From an uncultured Eubacteriales bacterium (GTDB taxonomy: Bacteria; Bacillota; Clostridia; Peptostreptococcales; Anaerovoracaceae), in the NCBI GenBank assembly GCA_902773665.1, contig CACYFF010000002.1:62001-126000 (forward strand): 64,000 nucleotides of DNA, read 5' to 3'. Under the pieces are notes generated by a model, which had not been told where the DNA came from, did no database searches, and was given only the letters and a program-made list of their open reading frames with translations. Positions 50,626 to 60,644 of this stretch are shown piece by piece. Positions within the stretch are counted from its first letter, which is position 1. Every line of letters starts with the position of its first letter. Made by a program: the position numbers and the translations under genes.

Positions 50626-51756
50626 TTGGAAAAACATAAGATCATCGAACTGAAGGGCATCTGTAAATCCTACGGAGGCGAAAAAGTCCTAAGCGACATC
50701 TCCCTGGACATCTACGACAACGAATTCGTTACGATGCTGGGCCCTTCCGGTTGCGGCAAGACCACAACGCTGCGCATCATCGCAGGGTTCGAACACCCCG
50801 ACAAAGGCAGCGTGTATTTCGACGGGAAAGACATTACGGCGCTTCCGCCCTACCAGCGGCACGTCAACACGGTCTTCCAGAAGTACGCGCTGTTTCCGCA
50901 TTTAAACGTCTACGAGAACATCGCGTTCGGCCTGCGGGTGGCCAAACGCCCGGAGGAAGAGATCCGGGAACAGGTGAAGGAGATGCTCCGCCTGGTCAAC
51001 CTGAGCAGCTTCGAAAAGCGCCACGTTACGACGCTGTCCGGCGGTCAGCAGCAGCGGGTCGCCATCGCAAGAGCCCTCATCAACAAACCCCGGGTGCTTC
51101 TGCTGGACGAACCGCTGGGCGCCCTCGATCTTAAGCTGCGCAAGGACATGCAGCAGGAGCTCAAGAACATCCGCAAGCAGACGGGCATCACCTTCATCTA
51201 CGTGACCCACGACCAGGAGGAAGCGCTGTCGCTGTCCGACCGGGTGATCGTCATGAACGCCGGCGAGATCCAGCAGGTAGGCGCACCCATCGACATCTAC
51301 AACGAGCCCGTCAACGCCTACGTGGCGGACTTTATCGGCGAATCCAACATCCTGGACGGTGTGATGCTCGAGGATTATAAAGTCCGGCTGGCGGGCCACA
51401 CCTTCGACTGCGTGGACAAGGGGTTCGAAGCGAACGAGCCCGTGGACGTGGTCATCCGGCCCGAGGACGTGGACGTGGTGGCCCCGGAGAAGGGCATGCT
51501 CACCGGCCTGGTGACCCAGGTAACGTTTATGGGCGTGCACTACGAGATCATCGTGGAGATCGACCACTTCAAGTGGATGATCCAGACCACGGACTACGTG
51601 GCGCCGGATTCCCGCATCGGCATCTACATCGAGCCCGACGCCTTCCACGTGATGAAAAAGTCCGAATACTCCGACCTGTTCGGCGACTATTCATCCTACA
51701 GCTTCGAGCACGAGCTCCTGTCCGAGAACGTCGACGAGGAGGCGCTGGAAGAATGA
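50626..51756 (+). CDS. potA: Spermidine/putrescine ABC transporter ATPase PotA
   Basis: ATPase of a polyamine importer. The 376 residues contain [16 protein letters not shown] (about 39), the Q-loop [36 protein letters not shown] and a C-terminal TOBE-like domain. The start is TTG at 50626 with GAGGTAA eight bases upstream, overlapping the tetR stop; no ATG is available nearby. potB overlaps its end by 4 bases. Confidence 0.95.
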   Translation: MEKHKIIELKGICKSYGGEKVLSDISLDIYDNEFVTMLGPSGCGKTTTLRIIAGFEHPDKGSVYFDGKDITALPPYQRHVNTVFQKYALFPHLNVYENIAFGLRVAKRPEEEIREQVKEMLRLVNLSSFEKRHVTTLSGGQQQRVAIARALINKPRVLLLDEPLGALDLKLRKDMQQELKNIRKQTGITFIYVTHDQEEALSLSDRVIVMNAGEIQQVGAPIDIYNEPVNAYVADFIGESNILDGVMLEDYKVRLAGHTFDCVDKGFEANEPVDVVIRPEDVDVVAPEKGMLTGLVTQVTFMGVHYEIIVEIDHFKWMIQTTDYVAPDSRIGIYIEPDAFHVMKKSEYSDLFGDYSSYSFEHELLSENVDEEALEE

Positions 51757-52592
51757 AGAACAGACGCACCGGTAACCTGGCAGCGGCGCCCCACGTGGTG
51801 TGGAGCATCCTGTTCATCATCGCACCGCTGCTGTTCGTTCTCTACTACACCCTGACGGATCCCGAAGGCGGTTTTACGCTGGAAAACATCTCCCGTCTGT
51901 TTACGGGCAACTACGTCCTCATCTTCCTGAATTCCCTGTGTCTGGCCCTCATCGCGACCGTCATCTGCCTCGCGCTGGCCTACCCCCTCGCTTATCTCAT
52001 CGCCTCCATGAAGCAGCGGCGGCAGAAGATCGTCATTCTGCTCATCATGCTGCCCCTTTGGATGAACTTCCTCATCACGACCTATTCCTGGATGACCCTT
52101 TTGGAGGATACGGGGGTCATCAATACGCTGCTTGCGAAGATCGGCCTCGATCCGGTGCACATGATCAACACCCCCGGCGCCGTCATCTGCGGCATGGTGT
52201 TCTGTTTCTTCCCCTACATGGTGCTGCCTATCTATTCCGTGATGGCCGGCATCGACCCCAAGCTGGTGGAGGCGGCGAAGGACCTGGGCTGCAGCGACGC
52301 CCAGGTGATGACCCGGGTCATCATGCCGCTGTCGCTCTCCGGCGTCATCTCCGGCATCACCATGGTGTTCGTGCCTTCGGTGAGCACCTTCTACATCTCC
52401 CAAAAGCTGGGCGGCGGGAGCTTCCAGCTGATCGGCGACACCATCGAGAGCTACTTTACCGGCACCGCCATCAACTTCCACTTCGGCGCGGCGCTGTCGC
52501 TGGTGCTGATGGTGCTCATCCTGCTGTCCATGGCCGTGATGAACCGCTTTACCGATGAAGAGACCGCGATGGAAAGGAGGCCGATGCTGTGA
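51753..52592 (+). CDS. potB: Polyamine ABC transporter permease PotB
   Basis: 279-residue membrane subunit with about six helices and the EAA motif region [26 protein letters not shown] that docks PotA (given in part as EAAKDLGCS). ATG overlaps the potA stop (ATGA). The reading from 51573 is an artefact within potA. Confidence 0.95.
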   Translation: MKNRRTGNLAAAPHVVWSILFIIAPLLFVLYYTLTDPEGGFTLENISRLFTGNYVLIFLNSLCLALIATVICLALAYPLAYLIASMKQRRQKIVILLIMLPLWMNFLITTYSWMTLLEDTGVINTLLAKIGLDPVHMINTPGAVICGMVFCFFPYMVLPIYSVMAGIDPKLVEAAKDLGCSDAQVMTRVIMPLSLSGVISGITMVFVPSVSTFYISQKLGGGSFQLIGDTIESYFTGTAINFHFGAALSLVLMVLILLSMAVMNRFTDEETAMERRPML

Positions 52593-53458
52593 AGAAAGTA
52601 TTCTCCAAAGTCTATCTGGGCCTCATCTTCCTGTTCCTGTACGCGCCCCTCATCGTGATGGTGCTCATCTCCTTCAACAGCGGCGATTCCACGACGCAGA
52701 TAGAGGGCTTCTCCCTGAAATGGTACCGGGAGATCTTCCGCGACCACGGCACGCTGCAGGCCTTCCGCAACACCCTGGTGCTCTCCGTGCTGGCCGCTGT
52801 GCTGGCCACGGTCATCGGCACCCTGGCGGCGGTGGGCATCCACAAAATGCGTTCCAAGCGGCTGCGCAGCGCGGTGATGACCGTCACGAACATCCCCATG
52901 ATGAACCCGGACATCGTCACCGGTATCTCCCTGATGCTGCTGTTCGTGTTCGCGGCGCGGATGCTCAACCTGGAGACCACGCTGTCGTTCTACACGCTGC
53001 TGATCGCCCACATCACGTTCTGCCTGCCCTACGTCATCCTGAACGTTCTGCCGAAGCTGCGGCAGATGGATAAGAACCTGCCCGAAGCCGCCCAGGATCT
53101 GGGCTGCACGCCGCTGCAGTCCTTCTTCAAGGTGGAGCTGCCCTTCATCATGCCCTCCGTCTGGACGGCCATGATCATGGCGTTTACGCTGTCCTTCGAC
53201 GACTTCGTCATCAGCAACTTCACCAGCGGTTCCAGCTACGAGACCCTCACGATCCACATCTACTCGATGATCAAGAAGAGCGTAAAGCCCAACATCTACT
53301 CGCTCTCCACCATCGTCTTCTTCGCGGTGCTGGTGCTGCTCATCGTCTACAACTTTACCGACAGTGCAGATGACCGCAGGGAGCGGGCCATCGAGCGGGC
53401 GAACCTGCGCAGAGAACGCAGGCTGCGCAAGGAAAGGGGTGAGCTGGTTGAAGAGTAA
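52589..53458 (+). CDS. potC: Polyamine ABC transporter permease PotC
   Basis: 289 residues, about six helices, EAA-type loop PEAAQDLGCTPLQSFFKVELP. Starts with GTG at 52589, overlapping the potB stop (GTGA). The C-terminal tail is strongly basic/acidic (ERAIERANLRRERRLRKERG) and contains the potD ribosome binding site region. Confidence 0.94.
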   Translation: MKKVFSKVYLGLIFLFLYAPLIVMVLISFNSGDSTTQIEGFSLKWYREIFRDHGTLQAFRNTLVLSVLAAVLATVIGTLAAVGIHKMRSKRLRSAVMTVTNIPMMNPDIVTGISLMLLFVFAARMLNLETTLSFYTLLIAHITFCLPYVILNVLPKLRQMDKNLPEAAQDLGCTPLQSFFKVELPFIMPSVWTAMIMAFTLSFDDFVISNFTSGSSYETLTIHIYSMIKKSVKPNIYSLSTIVFFAVLVLLIVYNFTDSADDRRERAIERANLRRERRLRKERGELVEE

Positions 53459-54683
53459 GAAGTTTCTGGCGTTTCTCGGGGTCACCCTGCTATGCCTGCT
53501 GCTGGCCGCCTGCGCTGCCGGCGGTGACCGCGACGAGCTGTACATCTACAACTGGGGCGAATACCTGGCGGACGGCACCCGGGGCACCTTCGATTCCCTG
53601 GAAGGATTCCAGGAGTACTATAAGGACCTGACGGGCCGTGACGTGAAGATCTACTACACCACCTACCCCTCCAACGAGGACATGTACGCCAAGATCTCCA
53701 GCGGCACGTCGGCCTACGACGTCATCTTCCCCTCGGACTACATGGTGGAGCGCATGATCCGGGAGGGCCTGCTGGGCAAGATCCGCCTGGAGGAAGTGTG
53801 CGAAGAATACGGCACAGAGTGTTACTACGACTACATCGAGGACGAATTCCGGGGCCTTTACTACGACCCCACGGACGAATACAGCGTGCCCTACACCTAC
53901 GGGCGCGTGGGGATCATCACGAACGCCAACAAGGTGGACGAAGAGGACAAGACCGGCTGGGACATGCTCTGGAACGAGAAGTATGCCGGGCAGATCCTGC
54001 AGTTCAACAACTCCCGGGACGGCTTCGCCACAGCCCAGTATCTGCTGGGCTACAACGTGAATTCCACGGATCCCGCGGAATGGGAAGCCTGTCTGGAGAA
54101 GCTGCTGGAGCAGAAACCGCTGGTCCAGAGCTACGTGATGGACGAGATCTACAACAAGATGGAATCCGGCGAGGCGGCCATCGGCGCCTACTATGCCGGG
54201 GACTATTTTACGATGCTGGAGGTCAACGAAGACCTGGAGTTCTTCTACCCGGAGAAGACGAATCTGTTCGTGGACTGCATGTGCGTGCCGGCGGACAGCG
54301 AAAATCCCGAGATCGCGGCGCTGTTCATCAACTACATGTTAACGCGTGACCCGGCTGTCGCCTCAGCGGAATTCATCTATTACGCCTCCCCCAACTCCAT
54401 CGTTTACACCGACGAGGAATACATCGAGGAAATGGGCGAAGACGTGATGGAAGTCCTGTATCCGGAGGACTTCAACTTTAAGGAGGAACTGGACGAGAAC
54501 GGCTTCCGGGACCTCGACCCCGAGACCCTGCAGATGATTGCAGACCTGTGGGAGGAACTGAAGATCTCCGGCGGCATGCCGACGCATATCTATGTGGAAG
54601 CAGCAGCCCTCGCCGTGCTGATCGCAGCGGTCTGCCTGTATTTCCTCATCCGCAGGCTGCGCCGCAGCAGGTACTGGGAATAA
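53448..54683 (+). CDS. potD: Polyamine-binding lipoprotein PotD with a C-terminal membrane helix
   Basis: Substrate-binding component. Starts with TTG at 53448 (AAGGGGTGA upstream), inside the end of potC. Lipoprotein signal LLCLLLAACAAGG, then YIYNWGEYLADG, DVIFPSDYMVERM and VPYTYGRVGI as in PotD/PotF. Unusually, after residue ~378 a hydrophobic helix (YVEAAALAVLIAAVCLYFLI) is followed by RRLRRSRYWE, suggesting a second membrane anchor. Polyamine preference is inferred. Length 411, about 50 more than common PotD. Confidence 0.92.
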   Translation: MKSKKFLAFLGVTLLCLLLAACAAGGDRDELYIYNWGEYLADGTRGTFDSLEGFQEYYKDLTGRDVKIYYTTYPSNEDMYAKISSGTSAYDVIFPSDYMVERMIREGLLGKIRLEEVCEEYGTECYYDYIEDEFRGLYYDPTDEYSVPYTYGRVGIITNANKVDEEDKTGWDMLWNEKYAGQILQFNNSRDGFATAQYLLGYNVNSTDPAEWEACLEKLLEQKPLVQSYVMDEIYNKMESGEAAIGAYYAGDYFTMLEVNEDLEFFYPEKTNLFVDCMCVPADSENPEIAALFINYMLTRDPAVASAEFIYYASPNSIVYTDEEYIEEMGEDVMEVLYPEDFNFKEELDENGFRDLDPETLQMIADLWEELKISGGMPTHIYVEAAALAVLIAAVCLYFLIRRLRRSRYWE

Positions 54684-54685
54684 GT

Positions 54686-54694
54686 GATATAATA
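54686..54694 (+). promoter_or_regulatory. Extended -10 promoter of the alcohol dehydrogenase gene
   Basis: TGA-TATAAT just after the potD stop, about 50 bases before the ATG at 54748; no clear -35. Confidence 0.6.
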
Positions 54695-54747
54695 TAAAAG
54701 TTAAGACAGTCAACCATTTCTATGTAAACATACAAAGGAGCAGACAC

Positions 54748-55920
54748 ATGATCGAATTCACCCATCAGATCCCCACTAAGATCATCTTCGGACCGGACAA
54801 GCTGGGCCAGCTGGGCACCGAGCTCGCAGCCTTCGGCAAGAAAGTCCTGGTCGTTTACGGCGGCGGTTCTATCAAGCGGAACGGCATCTTCGACAAGGCA
54901 GTCGCCTCCATGCAGGAAGCGGGCCTCACCTGGTTCGAACAGGGCGGCGTAGAACCCAACCCCAAAGTGACCAGCGTCCAGGCCGGCGCCGACCTCTGCA
55001 AGAAGGAAGGCATCGACGTCATCCTGGCCATCGGCGGCGGTTCCGTCATCGACTGCGCCAAGGGCATCGCGGCGGCAGCCTTCTACGACGGCGACGCCTG
55101 GGATCTGCCCACCCATAAGGCGCCCATCGGCAAGTGCCTGCCCATCGTTTCGATCCTCACCCTCGCAGCCACCGGCTCCGAGATGGATCCTGTAGGGGTC
55201 ATCTCCAACAAGGACACCGAGCAGAAGCTGGTCATCAGCGACCCGGCCCTGCGCCCTGCCGTTTCCTTCCTCGACCCGACCCTCACCTATTCCGTGAGCG
55301 CCTTCCAGACCGCTTCCGGCTCCGCCGACATCCTGTCCCACATCATGGAGGACTACTTCGTGGACGGCGACGGCAGCATGTACATGCTGGACCGCATCAA
55401 GGAAGGCATGATGAAGACCGTCATCCACTATGCGCCCATCGCCATCGCGGATCCGACGAACTACGAAGCCCGCGCCAACCTGATGTGGACCAGTTCCTGG
55501 GCCATCAATGGGTTCACCGGCGCCCTGTGCAACTGCGAGTGGACCAACCACATGATCGAGCACGAGCTGTCCGCCATCTACGACATCACCCACGGGCTGG
55601 GCCTGGCCATCGTCACCCCGCGCTGGATGCGCTACGTGCTGGACGACACGACGGCGCCCAAGATGAAGGAATTCGCTGTGAACGTCTTCGGCGTCGACGC
55701 TTCCCTGCCCGACAAGGAAGCCGCACTGAAGGGCATCGAATGCCTGGAGGACTTCTTCTTTAACAAGCTGGGCCTGAAGTCCACGCTTACCGAGATCGGC
55801 ATCGGCGAGGAGAACCTGGAAGTGATGGCCAAGAAGGCATGCAACGGCAAGGAGACCCTCAACGGCTGGAGAGTGCTGACCCCGGCACAGATCGTCGAGA
55901 TCCTGAAGGCCTGCCTGTAA
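54748..55920 (+). CDS. Iron-containing alcohol dehydrogenase (butanol dehydrogenase-like)
   Basis: 390-residue group III alcohol dehydrogenase; reduces aldehydes such as butanal with NAD(P)H in fermenters. GGGSVIDCAKGIA (about 96-108) forms the nucleotide site. Metal ligands fit Asp194, His198 (ADILSH), His268 and His282 (HMIEHELSAIYDITHG). AAAGGAG precedes the ATG. Single gene with its own promoter and a following hairpin; sequence type is close to BdhA/YqhD, but the substrate is inferred. Confidence 0.93.
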   Translation: MIEFTHQIPTKIIFGPDKLGQLGTELAAFGKKVLVVYGGGSIKRNGIFDKAVASMQEAGLTWFEQGGVEPNPKVTSVQAGADLCKKEGIDVILAIGGGSVIDCAKGIAAAAFYDGDAWDLPTHKAPIGKCLPIVSILTLAATGSEMDPVGVISNKDTEQKLVISDPALRPAVSFLDPTLTYSVSAFQTASGSADILSHIMEDYFVDGDGSMYMLDRIKEGMMKTVIHYAPIAIADPTNYEARANLMWTSSWAINGFTGALCNCEWTNHMIEHELSAIYDITHGLGLAIVTPRWMRYVLDDTTAPKMKEFAVNVFGVDASLPDKEAALKGIECLEDFFFNKLGLKSTLTEIGIGEENLEVMAKKACNGKETLNGWRVLTPAQIVEILKACL

Positions 55921-55952
55921 GGCATTCAGCCGAACTGTATAACTGCACTACA

Positions 55953-55981
55953 AAAGCCCGGAGCACACCGCCCCGGGCTTT
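55953..55981. terminator. Terminator between the alcohol dehydrogenase and PAP2 genes
   Basis: Stem AAAGCCCGG / CCGGGCTTT with an 11-base loop, short T-run on either strand; likely bidirectional for the convergent genes. Confidence 0.65.
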
Positions 55982-55994
55982 GCCGTATCTTGCG

Positions 55995-56663
55995 CTATTC
56001 TTCCTGTTTTTCCGGTTTTTCTCCGAACATGTCCAGCACCCCGGAGAACGCCTGCAGCAGCGCGAAGCTCAGGAACAGGCCGCCCAGGATGTCCGTCAGC
56101 CAGTGCACGCCGCTGAAGAGGCGCCCCAGCACCGCGACAGCCATCAGCACCAGGCAGACGTTCTGCAAGGTGGCTGCGAGCTTCCTGTCGTTCAGGTAAT
56201 CTCTGAGGATCATGGCGATGCTGCCGAAGATGACCACCGCCAGCACCGTATGGGACGACGGGAACGACGCCTCCGGCACCGTTTCGCCCTCCATCAGGAT
56301 GGGCCGGCAGTTGATGACGACCTTCTCGAACAGCACGTACAGAATGCCGGTGACCACGAACAGGCCGCCCAGCGCCAGGATCTTCTTGTCTACCTTGGCC
56401 AGGCTCTTGCGCTGCACCAGCTGCACGACGCCGATGACGGCAAAGATGCAGCCGCACAGGATGGCCCAAAAGCCCAGCAGATTCGTCGCCTGGTACAGAA
56501 ACATGTGCGTGCCGATAATGTTATGGAAGCTGGCGTTCAAATGGGACAGCCCGATCTGGGTGTTCGCCGGCCCCACCGCTGCCACGTCCACCGTCTTCAC
56601 TAACACGATGGTGAGGACAAACAGGACCAGGCTGACGGCTGCTTTTACAAACTTTTTATTCAT
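55995..56663 (-). CDS. PAP2-family membrane phosphatase
   Basis: 222 residues with about six helices and the three phosphatidate-phosphatase motifs in order: KVVINCRPI, FPSSHTV and GRLFSGVHWLTDILGG (His and Asp of motif 3). Such proteins dephosphorylate phosphatidate or undecaprenyl pyrophosphate. The ATG overlaps the cca stop by four bases, so they are co-transcribed though unrelated. Confidence 0.88.
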   Translation of the reverse strand: MNKKFVKAAVSLVLFVLTIVLVKTVDVAAVGPANTQIGLSHLNASFHNIIGTHMFLYQATNLLGFWAILCGCIFAVIGVVQLVQRKSLAKVDKKILALGGLFVVTGILYVLFEKVVINCRPILMEGETVPEASFPSSHTVLAVVIFGSIAMILRDYLNDRKLAATLQNVCLVLMAVAVLGRLFSGVHWLTDILGGLFLSFALLQAFSGVLDMFGEKPEKQEE

Positions 56664-58054
56664 ATCTCGTTTACCCCTTCCTTTTCCGCCCTATTATACC
56701 CCAATTTGCGGGCATAGGCGAGGGTCTGTTTCAGAGCGGACGACCTTTCGATGCCGGCGAGGCGCAGTTTGTGGGCGTAGGCCAAAAGCTCGGAGAAGTC
56801 CTTCCCGGGGGTGAGCCCCGCATCGATCAGATCCTGGCCAGCCACAAAGGGCTTCGCCATGGTCTCCCGATAGATGCGAAGGCGCTCCATGAGGAACGCC
56901 GTATCGCCGTGAAATTCGTCCTTTCCTGCAAAGTCCGGCCGGTCGGCCTCCGCAAACCAGATGAGGTCTAAAGGACTTTCCGCGCCGTCGAACAGATGGT
57001 TCGTGGACTTGACCGAAGGCCGCGCGTAAGCCGCCACGTTGGGCTTCATGTGCAGGGGCACCATGTTCCGTACGTAAGCGCGCACGGCCTTTTCGCTGCA
57101 GATCCGCTGCAGCAGGGATTCCACGAGGGGCAGCCCTTCCGTCTCATGATCATAGGAGTGGATGCGGCCGTCTTTGTGCGAGACCGCAGAAGTCGTCGTC
57201 TTGCCCAGGTCGTGGCACAGGCACAGCAGAAGAAAGGCGTAGGGCTGCTCCGCCTTGTCCCTTCTGGCAGCGCCCCGGTCCACCACCTCCATGGTGTGCA
57301 CCCAGACGTCCCCTTCCGGGTGATAGATGGGGTCCTGCTGCAGTCCGATGAGGGACTTGAGCTCCGCAAACCAGGGCTCCAGCTGCTCCATCTCCCGCAG
57401 CACTTCGAAGAAGATGGAAGGCTTTCGGCTCTGCAGCAACGCCTTTTTGAGTTCCCCTTCCACCCGCTCCATGGAGAGCGCGGAGAGATCGATGCCCCGG
57501 CATAGTTCGACGGTTTCCGGTGCGACTTCGAATTCGAACCTCGCCGCAAACTGGGCCGCCCGCAGCACTCGCAGCGGATCTTCGGGAAAACTGTTGTCGT
57601 CCACGTGGCGCAGGATGCCCGCTTTCAGATCCGCAAGGCCGTTCCAGGGGTCGATCAATTCTCCTGTCAGCACGTCCTCCATCATGGCGTTCACGGTAAA
57701 ATCCCGGCGGTGGGAGGCTTCTTTGGGGCCGATGTGGGGGTCAACGCTTACGGCAAAATCCCGGTGACCCCGCCCAACCGCATGCTCTCTTCTGGGCATG
57801 GCGATGTCCAGATTCAGATGACGCAGCGAATAGACCCCGAAGGATTCGCCGAACACGGCGGGCTCGCCCACCTGCTGCAGCAGTTCCCAGAGGGTCTGGG
57901 GCTCCAGTCCGTGGACCTCGATGTCCACGTCCTTGGACTCTTTGTTCATGTATTTGTCGCGCACGCAGCCGCCCACGAAGTAGGCCCGTCCGCCGCGCTG
58001 TACCGCAAGATCGGCAATGCGCCGTGCAGCTGCGGTCGTTTCTGTCTCTTTCAT
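56660..58054 (-). CDS. cca: CCA tRNA nucleotidyltransferase with HD domain
   Basis: Adds or repairs the CCA end of tRNAs. The 464 residues show AYFVGGCVRDKYM and KDVDIEVHG (catalytic Asp pair), RRDFTVNAMMED, the RVLRAAQFAARF nucleotide-selection region, and an HD metal-hydrolase domain (VHTMEV; LCHDLGKTTTS) that removes phosphates. No Shine-Dalgarno at a working distance; an extended -10 (TGC-TATGAT) ends six bases before ATG 58054. Polyadenylation activity cannot be excluded, but the GG and HD domains suit CCA addition. Confidence 0.93.
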   Translation of the reverse strand: MKETETTAAARRIADLAVQRGGRAYFVGGCVRDKYMNKESKDVDIEVHGLEPQTLWELLQQVGEPAVFGESFGVYSLRHLNLDIAMPRREHAVGRGHRDFAVSVDPHIGPKEASHRRDFTVNAMMEDVLTGELIDPWNGLADLKAGILRHVDDNSFPEDPLRVLRAAQFAARFEFEVAPETVELCRGIDLSALSMERVEGELKKALLQSRKPSIFFEVLREMEQLEPWFAELKSLIGLQQDPIYHPEGDVWVHTMEVVDRGAARRDKAEQPYAFLLLCLCHDLGKTTTSAVSHKDGRIHSYDHETEGLPLVESLLQRICSEKAVRAYVRNMVPLHMKPNVAAYARPSVKSTNHLFDGAESPLDLIWFAEADRPDFAGKDEFHGDTAFLMERLRIYRETMAKPFVAGQDLIDAGLTPGKDFSELLAYAHKLRLAGIERSSALKQTLAYARKLGYNRAEKEGVNEI

Positions 58055-58060
58055 GCCCTT

Positions 58061-58069
58061 ATCATAGCA
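58061..58069 (-). promoter_or_regulatory. Extended -10 promoter at the cca start codon
   Basis: Minus-strand TGC-TATGAT, six bases before the ATG; initiation would fall at the start codon. No -35 match. Confidence 0.6.
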
Positions 58070-58084
58070 AAATGCTGAAATGCC

Positions 58085-58924
58085 TCATGCGTTCCTCCTT
58101 CTTGCAGAACCGGCAAGGCAGCAGATCCCGAACACCACGGCATCGGCCGCAACGATAGTCGCACCGACGGGGGTGCCCGCCGCGATGGAGAGCAGCATGC
58201 CGCAGGCCGCACACACCACGGACAGCACTGCGGAGCAGATGGTCACCTTCAGAAAGCTGTTGTAGATGCGCATGGCCGAGAGCGCCGGGAAGATCACCAG
58301 CGCCGAGATCAGCAGCGATCCCACCAGGTTCATGGCCAGCACGATGATCACCGCGATCACCACGGCGATCAGCAGGTTATAGGCGCCGGCATTGACCCCC
58401 GCAGCCCGCGAAAAGGTCTCGTCGAAGGTCACCGCGAAGATCTTGTTGTAGAAGAAGATAAACAGCGCCACGACCGTCAGGGACAGCACCGTGCAGAGCG
58501 CCACGTCGCTGCGCCCCAGCGTCAGGATGGACGTGGAGCCGAACAACGTGCTGCACACGTCGCCGGACAGGTTGGACGAGGTACTGAACAGGTTCAGCAG
58601 CAGATAGCCGACCGCCAGCGACGCCACGGAGATCATGGCGATGGCGGCGTCACCCTTGATCTTCGCCTTCTGCCCGCCCTTCAGCAGCAGTACGGCGCAC
58701 AGCACGGTAACGGGCAGCACGACGATCATCCGGTTCGACACGTTGAGCACGCTGGCAATGGCGATGGCACCGAACGCCACGTGGGACAGGCCGTCGCCGA
58801 TAAAGGAGAAGCGCTTTAAGACCAGCGTGACCCCCAGCAGCGACGAGCACAGCGCGATGAGCACGCCCACGATAAAAGCGTAGCGCACGAAGGGGAATGA
58901 GAGATACCAAAGGAAGTTACTCAT
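58085..58924 (-). CDS. znuB: Zinc ABC transporter permease ZnuB
   Basis: 279-residue membrane subunit of a metal ABC-3 importer with about eight to nine helices; LALCSSLLGVTLVLKRFSFIGDGLSHVAFGA-type opening (here in part: LVLKRFSFIGDGLSHVAFG) contacts the ATPase. Its ATG overlaps the znuC stop by eight bases. Last gene of zur-znuA-znuC-znuB. Confidence 0.92.
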   Translation of the reverse strand: MSNFLWYLSFPFVRYAFIVGVLIALCSSLLGVTLVLKRFSFIGDGLSHVAFGAIAIASVLNVSNRMIVVLPVTVLCAVLLLKGGQKAKIKGDAAIAMISVASLAVGYLLLNLFSTSSNLSGDVCSTLFGSTSILTLGRSDVALCTVLSLTVVALFIFFYNKIFAVTFDETFSRAAGVNAGAYNLLIAVVIAVIIVLAMNLVGSLLISALVIFPALSAMRIYNSFLKVTICSAVLSVVCAACGMLLSIAAGTPVGATIVAADAVVFGICCLAGSARRRNA

Positions 58925-59630
58925 TGTGCGGCCTCCCTTCCCGCGCGGCGAACAGCCGCCCGATCTCGCTGCCCAGGTACTGGTCCTTCGTGCCGAAGAA
59001 CAGCGGCTCGCCCACGTGTAGGATGTGGGTGGCGTAGCGCAGCGCCGCTTCGATGTCGTGGGAGATCATCAGGATGGTCACCCCCTCTTTGTTGAGGCTG
59101 CGGATGAGCTCGTACATGTCGGCGGTCACCACCGGGTCCAGACCCGTGACCGGCTCATCCAAAAGCAGCACCTTTTCGGCCGCGCACAGGGCCCGCGCCA
59201 GCAGCACCCGCTGCTGCTGACCCCCGGAAAGATCGCGGTAGCAGCGGTCCGCAAAATCCGCGATCTCCATGCGCTCCATGTTCTTGACGACAAGAGTCCT
59301 GTCTTCTTTGCTATAGAAGGGCCGGAGGCCATTGCGCGCCTGGCAGCCGGACAGCACGATCTCCCGTACGGATGCGGGGAAATCCCGCTGCACCTGGGTC
59401 TGCTGGGGCAGGTAGCCGATCTCGCCGGCGGCAAAGCCCGGCCCCCGGACGATCTCACCGTCCCGGGGCGGGATGAGCCCGAGAAGGGTGCGCACCAGCG
59501 TGGTCTTGCCGGAGCCGTTTTCGCCCACGATGCAGAGATAATCCCCCTCGTTGATGGAAAAGTTGAGCCCGGACAGGACCTCCTGGTCCTCGTAGCCTAT
59601 GGTTAAATTGTTTACGCTAAGTATTGCCAA
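58917..59630 (-). CDS. znuC: Zinc ABC transporter ATPase ZnuC
   Basis: 237 residues with GENGSGKTTLVRTLLGL (about 36), Q-loop [35 protein letters not shown] and the ISHD switch, typical of metal importers. It follows znuA by 9 bases. Confidence 0.94.
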   Translation of the reverse strand: MAILSVNNLTIGYEDQEVLSGLNFSINEGDYLCIVGENGSGKTTLVRTLLGLIPPRDGEIVRGPGFAAGEIGYLPQQTQVQRDFPASVREIVLSGCQARNGLRPFYSKEDRTLVVKNMERMEIADFADRCYRDLSGGQQQRVLLARALCAAEKVLLLDEPVTGLDPVVTADMYELIRSLNKEGVTILMISHDIEAALRYATHILHVGEPLFFGTKDQYLGSEIGRLFAAREGRPHNE

Positions 59631-59639
59631 TGGTCGCTC

Positions 59640-60641
59640 CTATTGCAGGGCTTCCTGCAGTGCTTTTAAGTTATTTTCCATGGCGGACAGATAGGTCTTG
59701 CCCGCCGCGATGTCCGCAGCCGTAACGGACTGCAGGGAATCGAAGGTCACGATGGTCTGGTCCTTGGCGGTGCCGGCCTGACGGATGGTCTCCGCCAGCG
59801 TTCCGTCGGAATCCTCCAGGATGCAGACGGCAGGCAGCTGCAGTTCGTCCAGCTTGCCGGCCAGGAAGATGACCGTCTCGAAACTCGCCGCCGTCTCCGA
59901 AGAGCAGCCTGCGAAAGCCGCGTAATAATCCAGGCCGTAGTCGTCCACGAGATAGCGGAACGGAAAGCGGTCGCCGAACAGCAGGGTCTTTTGGAGTGCT
60001 GCCTTTACAGCTGCCGTAAAGCGGGAGTCCAGTTCGGCGAGAGATGCCTCGTAGGAGGCCGCATTTTGGGCAAATCCGGCGGTTTTGTCCGGCATCAGGG
60101 CAGAGATCGCCTCCGTCATCTTTTCGACGCAGATTTCGGCGTTTTTCAGAGAAAGCCAGACATGCTCGTCGTACTCGGGGTCTTCTTCGTGCTCTTCGTG
60201 CTCCGCGCCGTGCCCGTGTGCTTCTTCCTGCATGCCTTCCTTGTGTTCTTCTTCCTTCAATTGCTCTTCCAGGATCTCCATCAGACTGAAGGCTGCGCGG
60301 GTATCCTTATGGTCGATCGCCAGGGCGTCTTCCACCCACTCGTCGGATTCCCCGCCCACATAGAAAAACAGGTCGCAGGATGCGATGGCTGCGATGTCCG
60401 CAACGGAAGGTTGATAACTGTGCAGATCCACGCCGGAGCCTCCCAGCAGCACCAGTTGGCATTCCTCTGCTGCGTCGCCCAGGATCTGCTTCGCCCAGTC
60501 GCAGATGGGATAGGTCGTGCAGACGATCTTCGGACCGTGAGCGGCCTGGTCCGGGTCATACGACGCTGCATCCCTGGCCGAGCAGGCGCCGAAGCCGAAG
60601 AGCATGACGGCTGCCAGCAGGAGCGCGCCCAATTTCTTCAT
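59640..60641 (-). CDS. znuA: Zinc-binding lipoprotein ZnuA
   Basis: Cluster A-I metal-binding protein, 333 residues. Lipobox GFGAC puts the lipid Cys at residue 20. A His/Glu-rich loop (about 125-155, HGHGAEHEEHEEDP) precedes the EYDEHVWLSLKNA strand, the standard zinc-binding layout (the expected His ligands include H161-like EH and later HS-type sites). Upstream of znuC and directly after zur. Manganese is possible, but the His-rich loop and Zur neighbour favour zinc. Confidence 0.92.
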   Translation of the reverse strand: MKKLGALLLAAVMLFGFGACSARDAASYDPDQAAHGPKIVCTTYPICDWAKQILGDAAEECQLVLLGGSGVDLHSYQPSVADIAAIASCDLFFYVGGESDEWVEDALAIDHKDTRAAFSLMEILEEQLKEEEHKEGMQEEAHGHGAEHEEHEEDPEYDEHVWLSLKNAEICVEKMTEAISALMPDKTAGFAQNAASYEASLAELDSRFTAAVKAALQKTLLFGDRFPFRYLVDDYGLDYYAAFAGCSSETAASFETVIFLAGKLDELQLPAVCILEDSDGTLAETIRQAGTAKDQTIVTFDSLQSVTAADIAAGKTYLSAMENNLKALQEALQ

Positions 60642-60644
60642 GGC

